A DNA stretch of 64,000 nucleotides, from contig JAJXZS010000033.1 in the NCBI GenBank assembly GCA_021779955.1, positions 1 to 64,000 of the forward strand, given 5' to 3'. Positions 7,871 through 16,313 of this stretch are shown here, one piece after another; the first letter of the stretch is position 1; each line of letters opens with the position of its first letter. The notes under the pieces are model-generated. The model did not search any database. It was not told the origin of the DNA and saw nothing but the letters and a program-made list of their open reading frames with translations. This DNA is from Chloroflexota bacterium. Its GTDB lineage: Bacteria; Chloroflexota; Anaerolineae; Anaerolineales; Anaerolineaceae. Both the position numbers and the translations under genes were made by a program.

Positions 7871-8920
7871 ATGATCGAAAATGCAAGTCCCGCCGTTTTG
7901 ACGCAGCAAATCGAAGCCGAGGCATTCCGCCTTGGCTTTTGCTTATTTGGGGTCACCCATGCAGCAGCGCCTGAGAATTATCCAACCTATGAGCAATGGC
8001 TGGCACAGGGTCTGAATGCGGGGATGAGCTACATGGCCTCGACTTACCATCGTAATGCTCGCCGCAATCCGAGCTTGCTACTGCCGGGAGTCAAATCGAT
8101 CCTCGTTTTGGGCTGGCCATACGAACTGACTCTGCAGGCTTCAGCCAAACCGCGTGGATGGATCGCAGGATATGGGGCAGAAGCAGACTATCACCATCGA
8201 TTGCTGCAGCCGATGCAAGACCTTGTCGACTTCATCGAGCGCCACACAGGAATAGCCGTAGAGAGCAGATGTTACACTGACAGCGCGCCGATCCTCGAAC
8301 GTGAATTGGGCAGGCGAGCCGGTTTGGGATGGATTGCCAGGAATTCATGCCTGATCTCACCCAAAGCGGGCTCCAACTTCCTATTGACCGAGATCTTCCT
8401 GGACTTCGAGTTACCGCCTTCGCATCCGTTCGCCGGCGATCGCTGCGGCACCTGTCACCGCTGCATCGACGCCTGCCCCACCCATTGCATCCGAAATGAC
8501 CGTACCATTGATGCCGGAAAGTGTATTGCGTATTTGACAATCGAAAACAAGGATGGGATGCCCCCCGAGTTGAGAAACCCTGTTGGCGAGTGGCTATTTG
8601 GCTGCGACATCTGCCAGACAGTCTGCCCCTGGAACTCGCGCCAGGCAAGGCTGAAGCATGGTCCTCAACCCGGCGCGTATCTTGGCATGGAAGAAATGGC
8701 GAACGATCTGATGCTTACGAACGCAGAGTTCAAGGCAAAATGGGCCGGCTCTCCCATCCTTCGCGCCAAGAGAACCGGATATTTGCGCAACCTGGTCACA
8801 GTGATTGGCAATGCAAAAGATGAAAAGTCCATTTCTGCCCTCAAGGTCCTTTTGAACTGCGAACCAGATGCAAGTCTGCACGAACTCATTCAATGGGCAC
8901 TGGCAATGATCACCGCTTGA
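7871..8920 (+). CDS. queG: Epoxyqueuosine reductase
   Basis: This 349-residue enzyme reduces epoxyqueuosine to queuosine in tRNA, the last step of queuosine synthesis, using cobalamin and two [4Fe-4S] clusters. The ferredoxin-like motifs CGTCHRCIDACP and CDICQTVCPWN supply the cluster cysteines. The N-terminal region with YHRNARRNPSLLLPG and the GWIARNSCLISP segment are family signatures. The ATG at 7871 was chosen over an in-frame upstream start that lies inside the previous gene. A C-terminal HEAT-like stretch is present. The window also encodes QueA, which makes its substrate, about 22 kb away. Confidence 0.95.
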   Translation: MIENASPAVLTQQIEAEAFRLGFCLFGVTHAAAPENYPTYEQWLAQGLNAGMSYMASTYHRNARRNPSLLLPGVKSILVLGWPYELTLQASAKPRGWIAGYGAEADYHHRLLQPMQDLVDFIERHTGIAVESRCYTDSAPILERELGRRAGLGWIARNSCLISPKAGSNFLLTEIFLDFELPPSHPFAGDRCGTCHRCIDACPTHCIRNDRTIDAGKCIAYLTIENKDGMPPELRNPVGEWLFGCDICQTVCPWNSRQARLKHGPQPGAYLGMEEMANDLMLTNAEFKAKWAGSPILRAKRTGYLRNLVTVIGNAKDEKSISALKVLLNCEPDASLHELIQWALAMITA

Positions 8921-8950
8921 CCGGAGTTGAAAACAGCGCCTGCAGCGAGA

Positions 8951-8976
8951 AAAAAGCTGCCTTTCGGCAGCTTTTT
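8951..8976. terminator. Bidirectional terminator between queG and the LysM gene
   Basis: A perfect 11-bp stem AAAAAGCTGCC/GGCAGCTTTTT with loop TTTC. The A and T runs make it effective on both strands, as expected between two convergent genes. Confidence 0.9.
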
Positions 8977-8992
8977 GCATTTACAACAACAT

Positions 8993-9718
8993 TTACGGGG
9001 TGGGAGTCGCTGTAGGCGGCTTGGTGACAACCGGGTATGCCAGGGTACTGGTCGGTGCCAGGGTACGAGTCGGGGTCACCAGGTTGACCTGCACTTTGAG
9101 ACTATCACCAATACTGATGTTGTCGCTGGTGAGGGCATTAAGGGTTTTGATCGATTGGACGGTCGAATTGAACTTGGCAGCGATGCTGGCCAGCGTATCG
9201 TTGGGTTGAACGGTATACGTGATTTCAGTACCGCGCGGTAGATCGCTCGGGACCTGGGTCGGTGTGGGCAGCTTGGAGCCTGGCGCTGGAATGATAATTT
9301 GTTGACCGGCGCTGATCGGGCACGAATTGCTTGGGAAGTTGTTGATGGCGAGCAGCACCAGCAAATCAACATTGAAAGCCTGGGCAATGCCCCAACAAGT
9401 TTCACCTTCCTGAACCTCGTAAAGCATTGGGCCCGAGGCAGTTGGAGAAGCTGCTGGGGTGGGTGTCTCGGTTACAGTGGGGGTGATGCTTGGAGTGCTT
9501 GTTGGCTGCGTTGCTGTTGGTGTAAATGTTACTGTCGCCGTTGGCACCTTAGTGGCAAAAATCCCTGCAAATGGATTGCCGCCAGATGTTACAGAGAGAA
9601 TAATGATTACTCCTACGATCACCAAGACGGCCGCAATGGCGATCAGAAAGTAGGGCATCATTTTCTGCCTTTTTTGAAATTTATCGATCACACTTTGTGG
9701 GGTATTTTTTCCACTCAT
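8993..9718 (-). CDS. Membrane-anchored protein with two LysM domains
   Basis: The 241-residue protein has a short cytoplasmic N-terminus, one transmembrane helix (about residues 22-45), a Thr/Pro-rich linker, and two LysM domains at about residues 98-145 and 160-210. These are marked by YEVQEGETCWGIAQAFNV and YTVQPNDTLASIAAKFN. It ends in a second Thr/Pro tail. LysM domains bind GlcNAc in peptidoglycan. No catalytic domain is present, so it is probably a wall-binding or scaffold protein. The hexamer TAGGAT lies six bases before the ATG, and the AGGA within it could also act as a ribosome binding site. Confidence 0.85.
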   Translation of the reverse strand: MSGKNTPQSVIDKFQKRQKMMPYFLIAIAAVLVIVGVIIILSVTSGGNPFAGIFATKVPTATVTFTPTATQPTSTPSITPTVTETPTPAASPTASGPMLYEVQEGETCWGIAQAFNVDLLVLLAINNFPSNSCPISAGQQIIIPAPGSKLPTPTQVPSDLPRGTEITYTVQPNDTLASIAAKFNSTVQSIKTLNALTSDNISIGDSLKVQVNLVTPTRTLAPTSTLAYPVVTKPPTATPTP

Positions 9719-9900
9719 AGTTATATCCTATTCGATTGACTTTGATGATAATTCACAAGCTCACCAAGGAATTTCGCAATTCTAACTGGGTTTAACAATT
9801 CTGTCGAGAATGACCAACAAAAGGATTTAAAAAACATGATACCACATTTCTTAAGGGATTTTTGCTAGCGCATTCGCGGCAGGTATGAAAACACGCTCAT

Positions 9901-9908
9901 GTTATAAT
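9901..9908 (+). promoter_or_regulatory. Extended -10 promoter of the partner-switching operon
   Basis: TATAAT (9903-9908) is preceded by TGT, giving an extended -10 element, about 50 bases before the STAS gene. No clear -35 is seen, which is acceptable for extended -10 promoters. Confidence 0.5.
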
Positions 9909-9958
9909 TAAATCTCGAATCATCCATGTGTACGAATTTGTCAATGGAGGAAAATCTG

Positions 9959-10294
9959 ATGGAGATCCATAATGTGGAATACAAGCATTGCGATCTGATC
10001 GAGGTGAGCGGCCGAATCGATAGCTCCACTGCGCCTGAACTTGCCGAAGCGATCAAGAAGATCATGGATGCGGGTCGGTTTAAGATTGTCATCGATATGA
10101 GCAAACTGGAGTTCATCTCGAGCGCTGGGCTGCGAGTGTTAATCGCCACTCAGAAAAATTGCCGGAGATACAACCGTGGCGAGCTTGTCTTTGCCGGGAT
10201 CTCCAAATACATCATGGATGTATTCGAACTTGCGGGTTTCACGCCATTATTCAAGTTTTTTGATGATGTTGTTGCAGCAGTAGGGTATTTCTAA
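9959..10294 (+). CDS. STAS domain anti-anti-sigma factor
   Basis: A 111-residue single STAS domain protein of the SpoIIAA/RsbV type. Such proteins release a target from an anti-sigma kinase when unphosphorylated. The phosphorylatable serine lies in EFISSAGLRVL near residue 57, and the N-terminal SGRIDSSTAPEL is typical. The ATG at 9959 is preceded by GGAGG at 8 bases; two earlier in-frame ATGs are less well placed. It is the first gene of an operon with an RsbW-like kinase and a PP2C phosphatase, which are its expected partners. Confidence 0.9.
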   Translation: MEIHNVEYKHCDLIEVSGRIDSSTAPELAEAIKKIMDAGRFKIVIDMSKLEFISSAGLRVLIATQKNCRRYNRGELVFAGISKYIMDVFELAGFTPLFKFFDDVVAAVGYF

Positions 10295-10297
10295 AAA

Positions 10298-10714
10298 TTG
10301 GACGACATGCCAACTATCATCTTCCCGGGTTATTATAGCAGCCTGGAAAAAATCGCAGATTTCGTCAAAAAAGAAGCACAGGAATCTGGTTTAAGCAGGG
10401 CACAGATATTTGCGGTTGAAAATGCTGTCGACGAAGCATGCTCGAATATTATCGAGCATGCTTATGGCGGTGAAGGCATCGGAGATATTCACTGCACTGC
10501 CATTTGGGATCAAAAGGAATTTACGATCATTCTGGAAGATCACGGACGATCATTCGATCCTGAAAAAGTACCCGATCCAGACCTAAAGGCTCCATTGAGA
10601 GACCGTAAGCCACACGGCCTGGGGTATTACATGATGCGTCAATGGATGGATGAGGTCAAATTCGACTTTCATGACAACAGGAACCGGTTGACGCTTGTGA
10701 AATTCAAGGGATAA
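10298..10714 (+). CDS. RsbW/SpoIIAB-like anti-sigma factor serine kinase
   Basis: A 138-residue HATPase_c_2 protein. The family binds a sigma factor or other target and phosphorylates the cognate STAS protein. The N box is visible as AVDEACSNIIEHAY, the G1 box as DHGRSFDPE and the G2 region as GLGYYMMRQWMDEV. The start is uncertain: a TTG at 10298, three bases after the STAS stop, or an ATG at 10307; neither has a strong ribosome binding site. It sits between the STAS gene and the phosphatase gene. No sigma factor gene is adjacent, so the final target is unknown. Confidence 0.9.
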   Translation: MDDMPTIIFPGYYSSLEKIADFVKKEAQESGLSRAQIFAVENAVDEACSNIIEHAYGGEGIGDIHCTAIWDQKEFTIILEDHGRSFDPEKVPDPDLKAPLRDRKPHGLGYYMMRQWMDEVKFDFHDNRNRLTLVKFKG

Positions 10715-10722
10715 GGTTCTGA

Positions 10723-13700
10723 ATGGGAGTTGGACATTCGGAAAAATCCATTGATTGGCACAACTTACTCAATCTTAGCGAAGAACTGCTTGCTCAACCA
10801 GATGCAGAGTCCATCGCAGAAGAGTTTTCCAGGCGCGTCAGCAGCACCCTGAGCTGTTCGGCCGATGTCTACCTGGCGGAACCTTCATATCCATTACCCG
10901 ATGATCAAGAACTGAAAACAATCCCGACCTTTCCTGCGCCACAAGCAGTCATCAATGCGCTTATGCAAAGGAAAGAGGTGTCTTCGAAATCCACAGTCTC
11001 TGGTGAATCACAAATTAAATCACAGGGGTACGAACTGGCTATTCCTTGTATCCTCCAGGGTGTCACACTGGCGGTTCTCCACGTAACGCGTGAAAGCGAG
11101 TTTTCATCTGAAGAGACCAGCGTACTCCATCCCATGGCCTCCCAAGCAGCGATGGCGCTGCAGGTAAACCGGCAGGTGACTCTGAAAAATTGGCGCTTTG
11201 ACCAGATCTCGCTCGTCCGGTCGGTGAGCTCTCAAATCGCAAATATCACCGACCTGGACGATCTTTGCAGGCGAGTGACCACCCTGATCCAATGCTCGTT
11301 CAACTTCTATTTCGTATCCATTTTTACGCTAGATCCGGGTTCAGACAGGCTGATCTTCAGGGCATCTGCGAAAGAGTGCAGCTACGACGTCTTCCCCAAT
11401 TCATTTGCAGTAGGCCTGGACGAAGGCATCATTGGACATGTAGCCGCCACCGGCGAAGAACATATCACCCGTGACGTTTCGCAGGATCCATTCTTCCGCT
11501 GTATTGATGGATTACCCGACACCAAGTCTGAAGCTGTGATTCCCCTGATGGTAGAGAACAGGGTTTTGGGGGTACTTGATCTTCAGAGCGACAAGTACTT
11601 TCGTTTTCACGACAACGATATGCTCGTTCTGCGCTCGCTCGCCGATAGTATCGCCCTGGCAGTCGAGAGCACCCGCTTGTTCAACAGCCTCGAAAGGCAC
11701 GCGGAACAGCTTTCGGCAGTGCTCGAGATCAACTATGCCCTCTCTTCGATCCTGGACCTGGACGAATTGCTCCAACAGGTGGTGATACTGCTTCAGAAGC
11801 GCTTTGGCTACCCATTCATTCACATCTTCACCGTCCATCCTGGGCGGAGAAAAATCATCTACCAGGCGGGGACAGCTAGGCAATCATCTTCATTGAAAAA
11901 ACGATCATACGCCTTCGATTTGGATTCCAAGAAGGGTATGATTCCATACGTGGCACGGTCGGGTAAATCCTTGCTGGCAAATGACGTGAGCAAGGAGCCG
12001 CTCTACCAGCCGTCCAAGATGCCCCCGCACAACACCCAATCCGAATTGGACATCCCTCTCAACTTTGGCAACGATATCCTTGGGGTCCTGGATATCCAAT
12101 CTGACAACCTCAACGCTTTCGACCAGAGAGATGTCGACCTTTTTGAAGGGTTTGCCTCTGGGATTGCGCTGGCAATGCGCAACGCAAGTCTCTTTCGCAC
12201 AGAACAATGGCGGCGCAGAGTGGCAGATAGTTTCCAGGACATCGCCAGCCTGCTTTCGACCAACCTCGAGTTGAGCAAGCTGCTCGATACGATATTGACC
12301 GAGCTGGAGAAGAATCTCCCATGTGATGCATCGGCCATCTGGCTGCGGGATGAGCGCGAGGACATCGATTCTGAGCAAAGGCCGCTGACGCTTGCAGCAG
12401 TGCATGGAACGAACCGGCAAAAAATCACAGAAACACGTGAAGAGTCTATGGCTGTCCGCGATTGGCTCGATCGAGCTCTCGACTCGAGCGGGCCCATCAT
12501 CCGCAGTCCCAAAGATCCATACGGTCCGCTGGGAGCGGCCTGCGGTTACAGGCAGAATTACTCATCCATAGCTGCGCCGCTCAAAGCTGGAGATAGAATT
12601 TTGGGCTTGCTCACATTAGCTCATCACAATGAAGGCCGGTATGGATCTGAGACGATGGCGATCACTTCGACCTTTGCAAGCTACGCTGCGGTCGCCATTC
12701 AGAACACGAAAATCATCGCCTCAGCCCAGGAGGATGCATGGTCGTCGACTGTGCTGCTTCAGGTAGCCGAAGCGACCCAGGCGATCGATGATAAGGAAGA
12801 ACTCCTCGCAACGATGACCCGCCTGACGCCTCTGCTGATCGGGATCAACCAGTGTGCATTCTTCTTGCGCGATGAAGAAACCGAAAGCTACGTGATCAAG
12901 TCCTGGTACGGATTTCACCCTGCGGAAGGTGAAACTCACTTCAAGGAAGAAGATGCGGTTGCATTTCTGCGGCTGGGTGCGACACAAAACCCAATCTTTA
13001 TCCAGGATGCCAGGAGCGAGCTAGGGCTTTCAACCCTGGAGACCTCGATCGACCATGGCACTATCGTCCTCCTTCCGCTGGTTGCACACGGCGAGCTGCA
13101 GGGTGCATTTCTGGTGACACATTTGAGTTCGAGCGAGTTGGGCATCGATAATCCATTCAATGATCAGACGCTGGCGATCATTCAAGGCATTGCTCAACAA
13201 ACTTCCGTTGCCCTGGAAAATATCAACCTTCTCGAGAAGCGACAGGAAGAAGCCTACATCACAGCGGTGCTGCTGCAAGTCGCTCAGGCTGTGGTCAGTC
13301 AAAACGAACTGGAAGATATTTTGGACACCATCGTCCACCTGGTGCCAATCCTGGTCGGGGTGGATACCTGCGCCTTCTACATGCTGGACAAGGCCGCGCA
13401 ACGGTATCATCCGACTAAGGTTGTGTCCAATACACATGCCCTGGAAAATGCCATCATGGCGCGGGATTTTAGCGCGGGCGAATTCACCCTGATCGATTCG
13501 ATCGTCAATACAGATTCGCCGGTCGCCTGCGCACTTGACGACCCCGAATTGCCATTCGAGGAATGGCCCAAGATTGCGGGTTGCAGCACCCTGGAAGAAC
13601 TGGATGTGACCAGGCCAAGTGGTCAAAATCACTGGATTCTTGGTTTTCCCCTTTCGATCAAAGGCGAGATCTACGGCTTTATGATCTCGCGTGAAGTGGA

Positions 13701-14544
13701 TGTTCCAAGGGAATTTCAATCCAAACGCGTCGAACTGCTCAACGGAGTAGCCCAGCAGGTAGCGCTGGCCATCCAGAACGACCGGTTCAAAAAGGAAATG
13801 GTCGATCGCGAAAGGATCGATCGTGAAATCCAACTGGCAAGGCAGATCCAGGAGACTTTCCTGCCCACCGTAGTTCCCCAGCCCAAAGGCTGGGATGTCG
13901 CCGTCAGGTGGCGGACCGCGCAGGAAGTAGGCGGCGATTTCTATGATATCTTCCTGACCCGAAACAGGAATCTGGGCTTGTCGATCGCAGATGTTGCCGA
14001 TAAAGGCATGCCTGCAGCCCTCTACATGACCGTAACCCGCACGCTCATCCGTTCAACCTCGCAGGCGATAAGATCACCCGCGAAGGTACTTGAACGGGTG
14101 AATGAATTGCTCTTCATGGATTCGCAGAACGGAATGTTCGTTACTGCAATCTTTGCCATCCTGGACCCTGAAAAGGGCGTCCTAAAATATGCAAATGCCG
14201 GGCATAACCTGCCATTGTTGCTGCGTGCTCATACAAAAGAGATTGAGGTGCTGCCAAAGGGGGGAATCGCTCTCGGCGTGATAGAAAACGCAATCTATGA
14301 GGAACATGAAATACGACTTGATGCAGGCGACAGCCTGCTGCTCTATACAGACGGGGTGACCGAGGCTTTTTCATCCTCTGGAGAGTTGTTCTCAACAACA
14401 CGGTTGAGGTCTGCGATGCTATCCATGGCCGGGCAGACAGCCAACAAAATGCTCGACCAGATCGATCGATCGATCGACGAATTCAGGAAAGGCAGCCTGC
14501 CATCAGATGATTTAACGATGGTTGCGCTGCGCCACAAAAAATGA
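10723..14544 (+). CDS. Six-GAF SpoIIE-type PP2C protein phosphatase
   Basis: A very large (1273-residue) soluble sensor phosphatase. About six consecutive GAF-type domains occupy residues 20-1030, with recurring starts such as DLDDLCRRVTTLIQ, DLDELLQQVVILLQ, ELSKLLDTILTELE, KEELLATMTRLTPL and ELEDILDTIVHLVP. A PP2C/SpoIIE domain follows at about 1045-1270 and keeps its metal-binding residues (GGDFYDIF, ADVADKGMPAAL, LLYTDGVTEA, DDLTMVAL), so it should be active. By family analogy it dephosphorylates the STAS protein encoded two genes upstream. The GAF array probably senses small molecules or redox state; ligands cannot be read from the sequence. A terminator overlaps the stop. Confidence 0.92.
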   Translation: MGVGHSEKSIDWHNLLNLSEELLAQPDAESIAEEFSRRVSSTLSCSADVYLAEPSYPLPDDQELKTIPTFPAPQAVINALMQRKEVSSKSTVSGESQIKSQGYELAIPCILQGVTLAVLHVTRESEFSSEETSVLHPMASQAAMALQVNRQVTLKNWRFDQISLVRSVSSQIANITDLDDLCRRVTTLIQCSFNFYFVSIFTLDPGSDRLIFRASAKECSYDVFPNSFAVGLDEGIIGHVAATGEEHITRDVSQDPFFRCIDGLPDTKSEAVIPLMVENRVLGVLDLQSDKYFRFHDNDMLVLRSLADSIALAVESTRLFNSLERHAEQLSAVLEINYALSSILDLDELLQQVVILLQKRFGYPFIHIFTVHPGRRKIIYQAGTARQSSSLKKRSYAFDLDSKKGMIPYVARSGKSLLANDVSKEPLYQPSKMPPHNTQSELDIPLNFGNDILGVLDIQSDNLNAFDQRDVDLFEGFASGIALAMRNASLFRTEQWRRRVADSFQDIASLLSTNLELSKLLDTILTELEKNLPCDASAIWLRDEREDIDSEQRPLTLAAVHGTNRQKITETREESMAVRDWLDRALDSSGPIIRSPKDPYGPLGAACGYRQNYSSIAAPLKAGDRILGLLTLAHHNEGRYGSETMAITSTFASYAAVAIQNTKIIASAQEDAWSSTVLLQVAEATQAIDDKEELLATMTRLTPLLIGINQCAFFLRDEETESYVIKSWYGFHPAEGETHFKEEDAVAFLRLGATQNPIFIQDARSELGLSTLETSIDHGTIVLLPLVAHGELQGAFLVTHLSSSELGIDNPFNDQTLAIIQGIAQQTSVALENINLLEKRQEEAYITAVLLQVAQAVVSQNELEDILDTIVHLVPILVGVDTCAFYMLDKAAQRYHPTKVVSNTHALENAIMARDFSAGEFTLIDSIVNTDSPVACALDDPELPFEEWPKIAGCSTLEELDVTRPSGQNHWILGFPLSIKGEIYGFMISREVDVPREFQSKRVELLNGVAQQVALAIQNDRFKKEMVDRERIDREIQLARQIQETFLPTVVPQPKGWDVAVRWRTAQEVGGDFYDIFLTRNRNLGLSIADVADKGMPAALYMTVTRTLIRSTSQAIRSPAKVLERVNELLFMDSQNGMFVTAIFAILDPEKGVLKYANAGHNLPLLLRAHTKEIEVLPKGGIALGVIENAIYEEHEIRLDAGDSLLLYTDGVTEAFSSSGELFSTTRLRSAMLSMAGQTANKMLDQIDRSIDEFRKGSLPSDDLTMVALRHKK

Positions 14545-14571
14545 ACGATCCCCACTTGGGGATCGTTATTT
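14537..14571. terminator. Bidirectional terminator
   Basis: A 10-bp stem AACGATCCCC/GGGGATCGTT (14544-14553 and 14558-14567) with loop ACTT. It has a T-rich run on the plus side and a longer T run after the stem on the minus strand. It serves the phosphatase gene and the convergent FtsB-like gene, and overlaps both gene ends. Confidence 0.85.
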
Positions 14572-14961
14572 GTTGAGGATCAGTGCCATCCAGATATCCC
14601 AATTGCTGACGGGTTGCGGCGTGGGTGTAGGTTCGAAGACCGGCGCCGGGGTCGAGCCGGGTGGCGCAACCGGGATGATGACGTTATCCCCTGGGCGTGA
14701 CATGTGCCCCTCTTCGTAAGCCCACTGCTCCACAGCCGAAACAGACGTCGAATAGTACATTTGGGTTTCCAGATTATTCAAAGTTGACTGAAGAACGGCA
14801 ACTTGCGTTGCAGAGTGACCTCGCTGCTCGCTCAAGCGGTTCAACTCGTTCAGCCGGCTGTTGAGATCCATCACCAGGAAGAAGAGTACCACGCCGATGC
14901 CGACCAATAAGATCTTTCGGTAATCGAACTTTCTTGGGGCGCGGTGCGGTTGATCTTCCAT
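14566..14961 (-). CDS. FtsB/DivIC-like septum formation initiator family protein
   Basis: A 131-residue bitopic protein: basic N-terminus, one transmembrane helix (about 18-35), and a coiled coil (about 36-72, with SRLNELNRLSEQRG). A conserved-looking region with AVEQWAYEEGHMSRPGD follows, like the post-coil segment of FtsB/DivIC, then a Pro/Thr tail. Such proteins link the division complex. The gene is not in a division cluster here. A full promoter (TTGTCT, 17 bases, TAAGAT) places the predicted transcript start at the A of the ATG, so the mRNA would be leaderless. Confidence 0.75.
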   Translation of the reverse strand: MEDQPHRAPRKFDYRKILLVGIGVVLFFLVMDLNSRLNELNRLSEQRGHSATQVAVLQSTLNNLETQMYYSTSVSAVEQWAYEEGHMSRPGDNVIIPVAPPGSTPAPVFEPTPTPQPVSNWDIWMALILNK

Positions 14962-14967
14962 AAAACT

Positions 14968-14996
14968 ATCTTACACCCAATAGAATTTGCAGACAA
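14968..14996 (-). promoter_or_regulatory. Promoter of the FtsB-like gene, predicted leaderless
   Basis: On the minus strand, TTGTCT (14991-14996), a 17-base spacer and TAAGAT (14968-14973) are followed by AGTTTT and then the ATG. There is no room for a ribosome binding site. Confidence 0.6.
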
Positions 14997-15002
14997 GCAA
15001 GA

Positions 15003-15029
15003 GAAATAAAATCCCCGTAGTACGGGGAT
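15003..15029 (-). terminator. Terminator of tRNA-Leu
   Basis: On the minus strand the hairpin ATCCCCG/CGGGGAT with loop TACTA (15011-15029) is followed by TTTTATTT. It begins five bases after the tRNA 3' end. Confidence 0.85.
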
Positions 15030-15033
15030 CCAG

Positions 15034-15117
15034 TGCCGAAGGAGGGATTTGAACCCTCATGGAAGTACATCCACTACGCCCTGAACGTAGCGCGTCTGCC
15101 AATTCCGCCACTTCGGC
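15034..15117 (-). tRNA. tRNA-Leu (anticodon CAG)
   Basis: Class II tRNA with a 7-bp acceptor stem GCCGAAG/CTTCGGC. The anticodon arm is CTACG-TTCAGGG-CGTAG, giving anticodon CAG. It has a long variable arm and a T arm with GGTTCAAATCC. CCA is not encoded. It has its own promoter and terminator. Confidence 0.95.
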
Positions 15118-15128
15118 TGCAAGTTCCA

Positions 15129-15156
15129 ATTCTATCAGAATTCATTAGATTGTCAA
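15129..15156 (-). promoter_or_regulatory. Promoter of tRNA-Leu
   Basis: On the minus strand, TTGACA (15151-15156), a 16-base spacer and TAGAAT (15129-15134) end 11 bases before the tRNA 5' end. Confidence 0.7.
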
Positions 15157-15222
15157 TCTTTGACCGTTAAATCGTATTTGATACTGGTCATGCAGCTGAC
15201 CTCATATTCAGATCTTTACGTT

Positions 15223-15251
15223 TTGTCAAATTGCGTTTCCTATGCCATAAT
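15223..15251 (+). promoter_or_regulatory. Promoter upstream of the histidine kinase-like gene
   Basis: TTGTCA (15223-15228), a 17-base spacer ending in TGC, and CATAAT (15246-15251). The leader to the ATG at 15410 would be about 150 bases long, and no clear structure was seen in it. Confidence 0.5.
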
Positions 15252-15409
15252 CATTTTTATAGTCGATCAAAGCTCCGCTTCGAATGGTGTAGAACTTGCA
15301 TCGTAGAGGTAGCCTGGTTCGACTTCATGGGTGGTCTATGCATCGACCGCAACACTGATTGATCCCGAAAAATCATCGAAAACCTTCGAGCAGGCACAAA
15401 GAGCAAACT

Positions 15410-16282
15410 ATGATCTCTCCCAAACTCAACTCAAACGAACAACGCAGCATCAGCGAGCTGAATCATCTCGAAGCAGAATTACGCACGACCCTCGAGCAAA
15501 ATGCCAGGCTGCAAAACGCTCTGGCTGACGCCAATATGCGTATTCTGGCGATGCAAAACATGCAGCAACCTTCGGCCGGGATCACCGGCGCGGAAGTCTA
15601 CCGGACCTTGATCAGCGAGCTGGATCAACCGTTGACCACAATCAACGGTTTCTGCGATATTTTGCTTCTCGAATCGGTTGGGATTCTTGGGTCACTTCAG
15701 CGCAAGTTCATCGAGCGGATCCAGCATTCGGCTCAAAGTATGCATATCATGATTAACGACCTCTCGCGCTATGCTGGTCGCGAGATCTCGCATGGACAGG
15801 TCTCTTCAGATTTGATCAACCTTACAGATGTCATCAATTCCACGCTTAATACCCTTTCAGGTTCGTTTCTTGAAAAACAGATCACTCTTGCCTTCGATAT
15901 GGATGATACAATCCCTTCGTTCGTGGCTGACCGGCAGGATATCGAACAAGTCATTCAACTCATCCTCCTCAATGCTGCAAAAGCGGCTCCCGAAGAAGGC
16001 TTCGTGCAGTTGACAGTAAAATCGGACCTCGATATCCGGAACAAATCGATCAGCATGAACGTCTTTAATAGCGGAACCGGGATCAAGGAAATCGATATCA
16101 CGCGTATTTTCTCGACGATGGTTCCTGATACTGAAAACCATGTCAATGGCCTGGGAATCAGCCAAAAGGAATTCAGTATTTTGAAGATGCTCGTCGAGGA
16201 ATTGGATAGTTCGCTCAACGTGATCTCAGATCCGAACGAAGGAACATCTTTTATCCTCAAAATACCACTGCGACAGGCTTAG
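15410..16282 (+). CDS. Degenerate histidine kinase-like protein (no phospho-acceptor histidine)
   Basis: The 290-residue soluble protein has an N-terminal coiled coil (about 12-50), a HisKA-like dimerisation region and an HATPase-like domain. In the H box the usual SHELRTPLT aligns with ISELDQPLT, so the phospho-accepting His is Ser. The N box is kept (LILLNAAKAA), but the G1 box DxGxGI reads NSGTGI, losing the ATP-contacting Asp; a GLGIS G2 box remains. It is therefore likely a pseudokinase or a binding protein. No response regulator is adjacent. The ATG at 15410 is preferred; an in-frame TTG at 15359 is possible. Neither has a strong ribosome binding site. Confidence 0.8.
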   Translation: MISPKLNSNEQRSISELNHLEAELRTTLEQNARLQNALADANMRILAMQNMQQPSAGITGAEVYRTLISELDQPLTTINGFCDILLLESVGILGSLQRKFIERIQHSAQSMHIMINDLSRYAGREISHGQVSSDLINLTDVINSTLNTLSGSFLEKQITLAFDMDDTIPSFVADRQDIEQVIQLILLNAAKAAPEEGFVQLTVKSDLDIRNKSISMNVFNSGTGIKEIDITRIFSTMVPDTENHVNGLGISQKEFSILKMLVEELDSSLNVISDPNEGTSFILKIPLRQA

Positions 16283-16313
16283 TCGTAAGCAGCGCTGAAA
16301 GTGAAGTGAAAAC

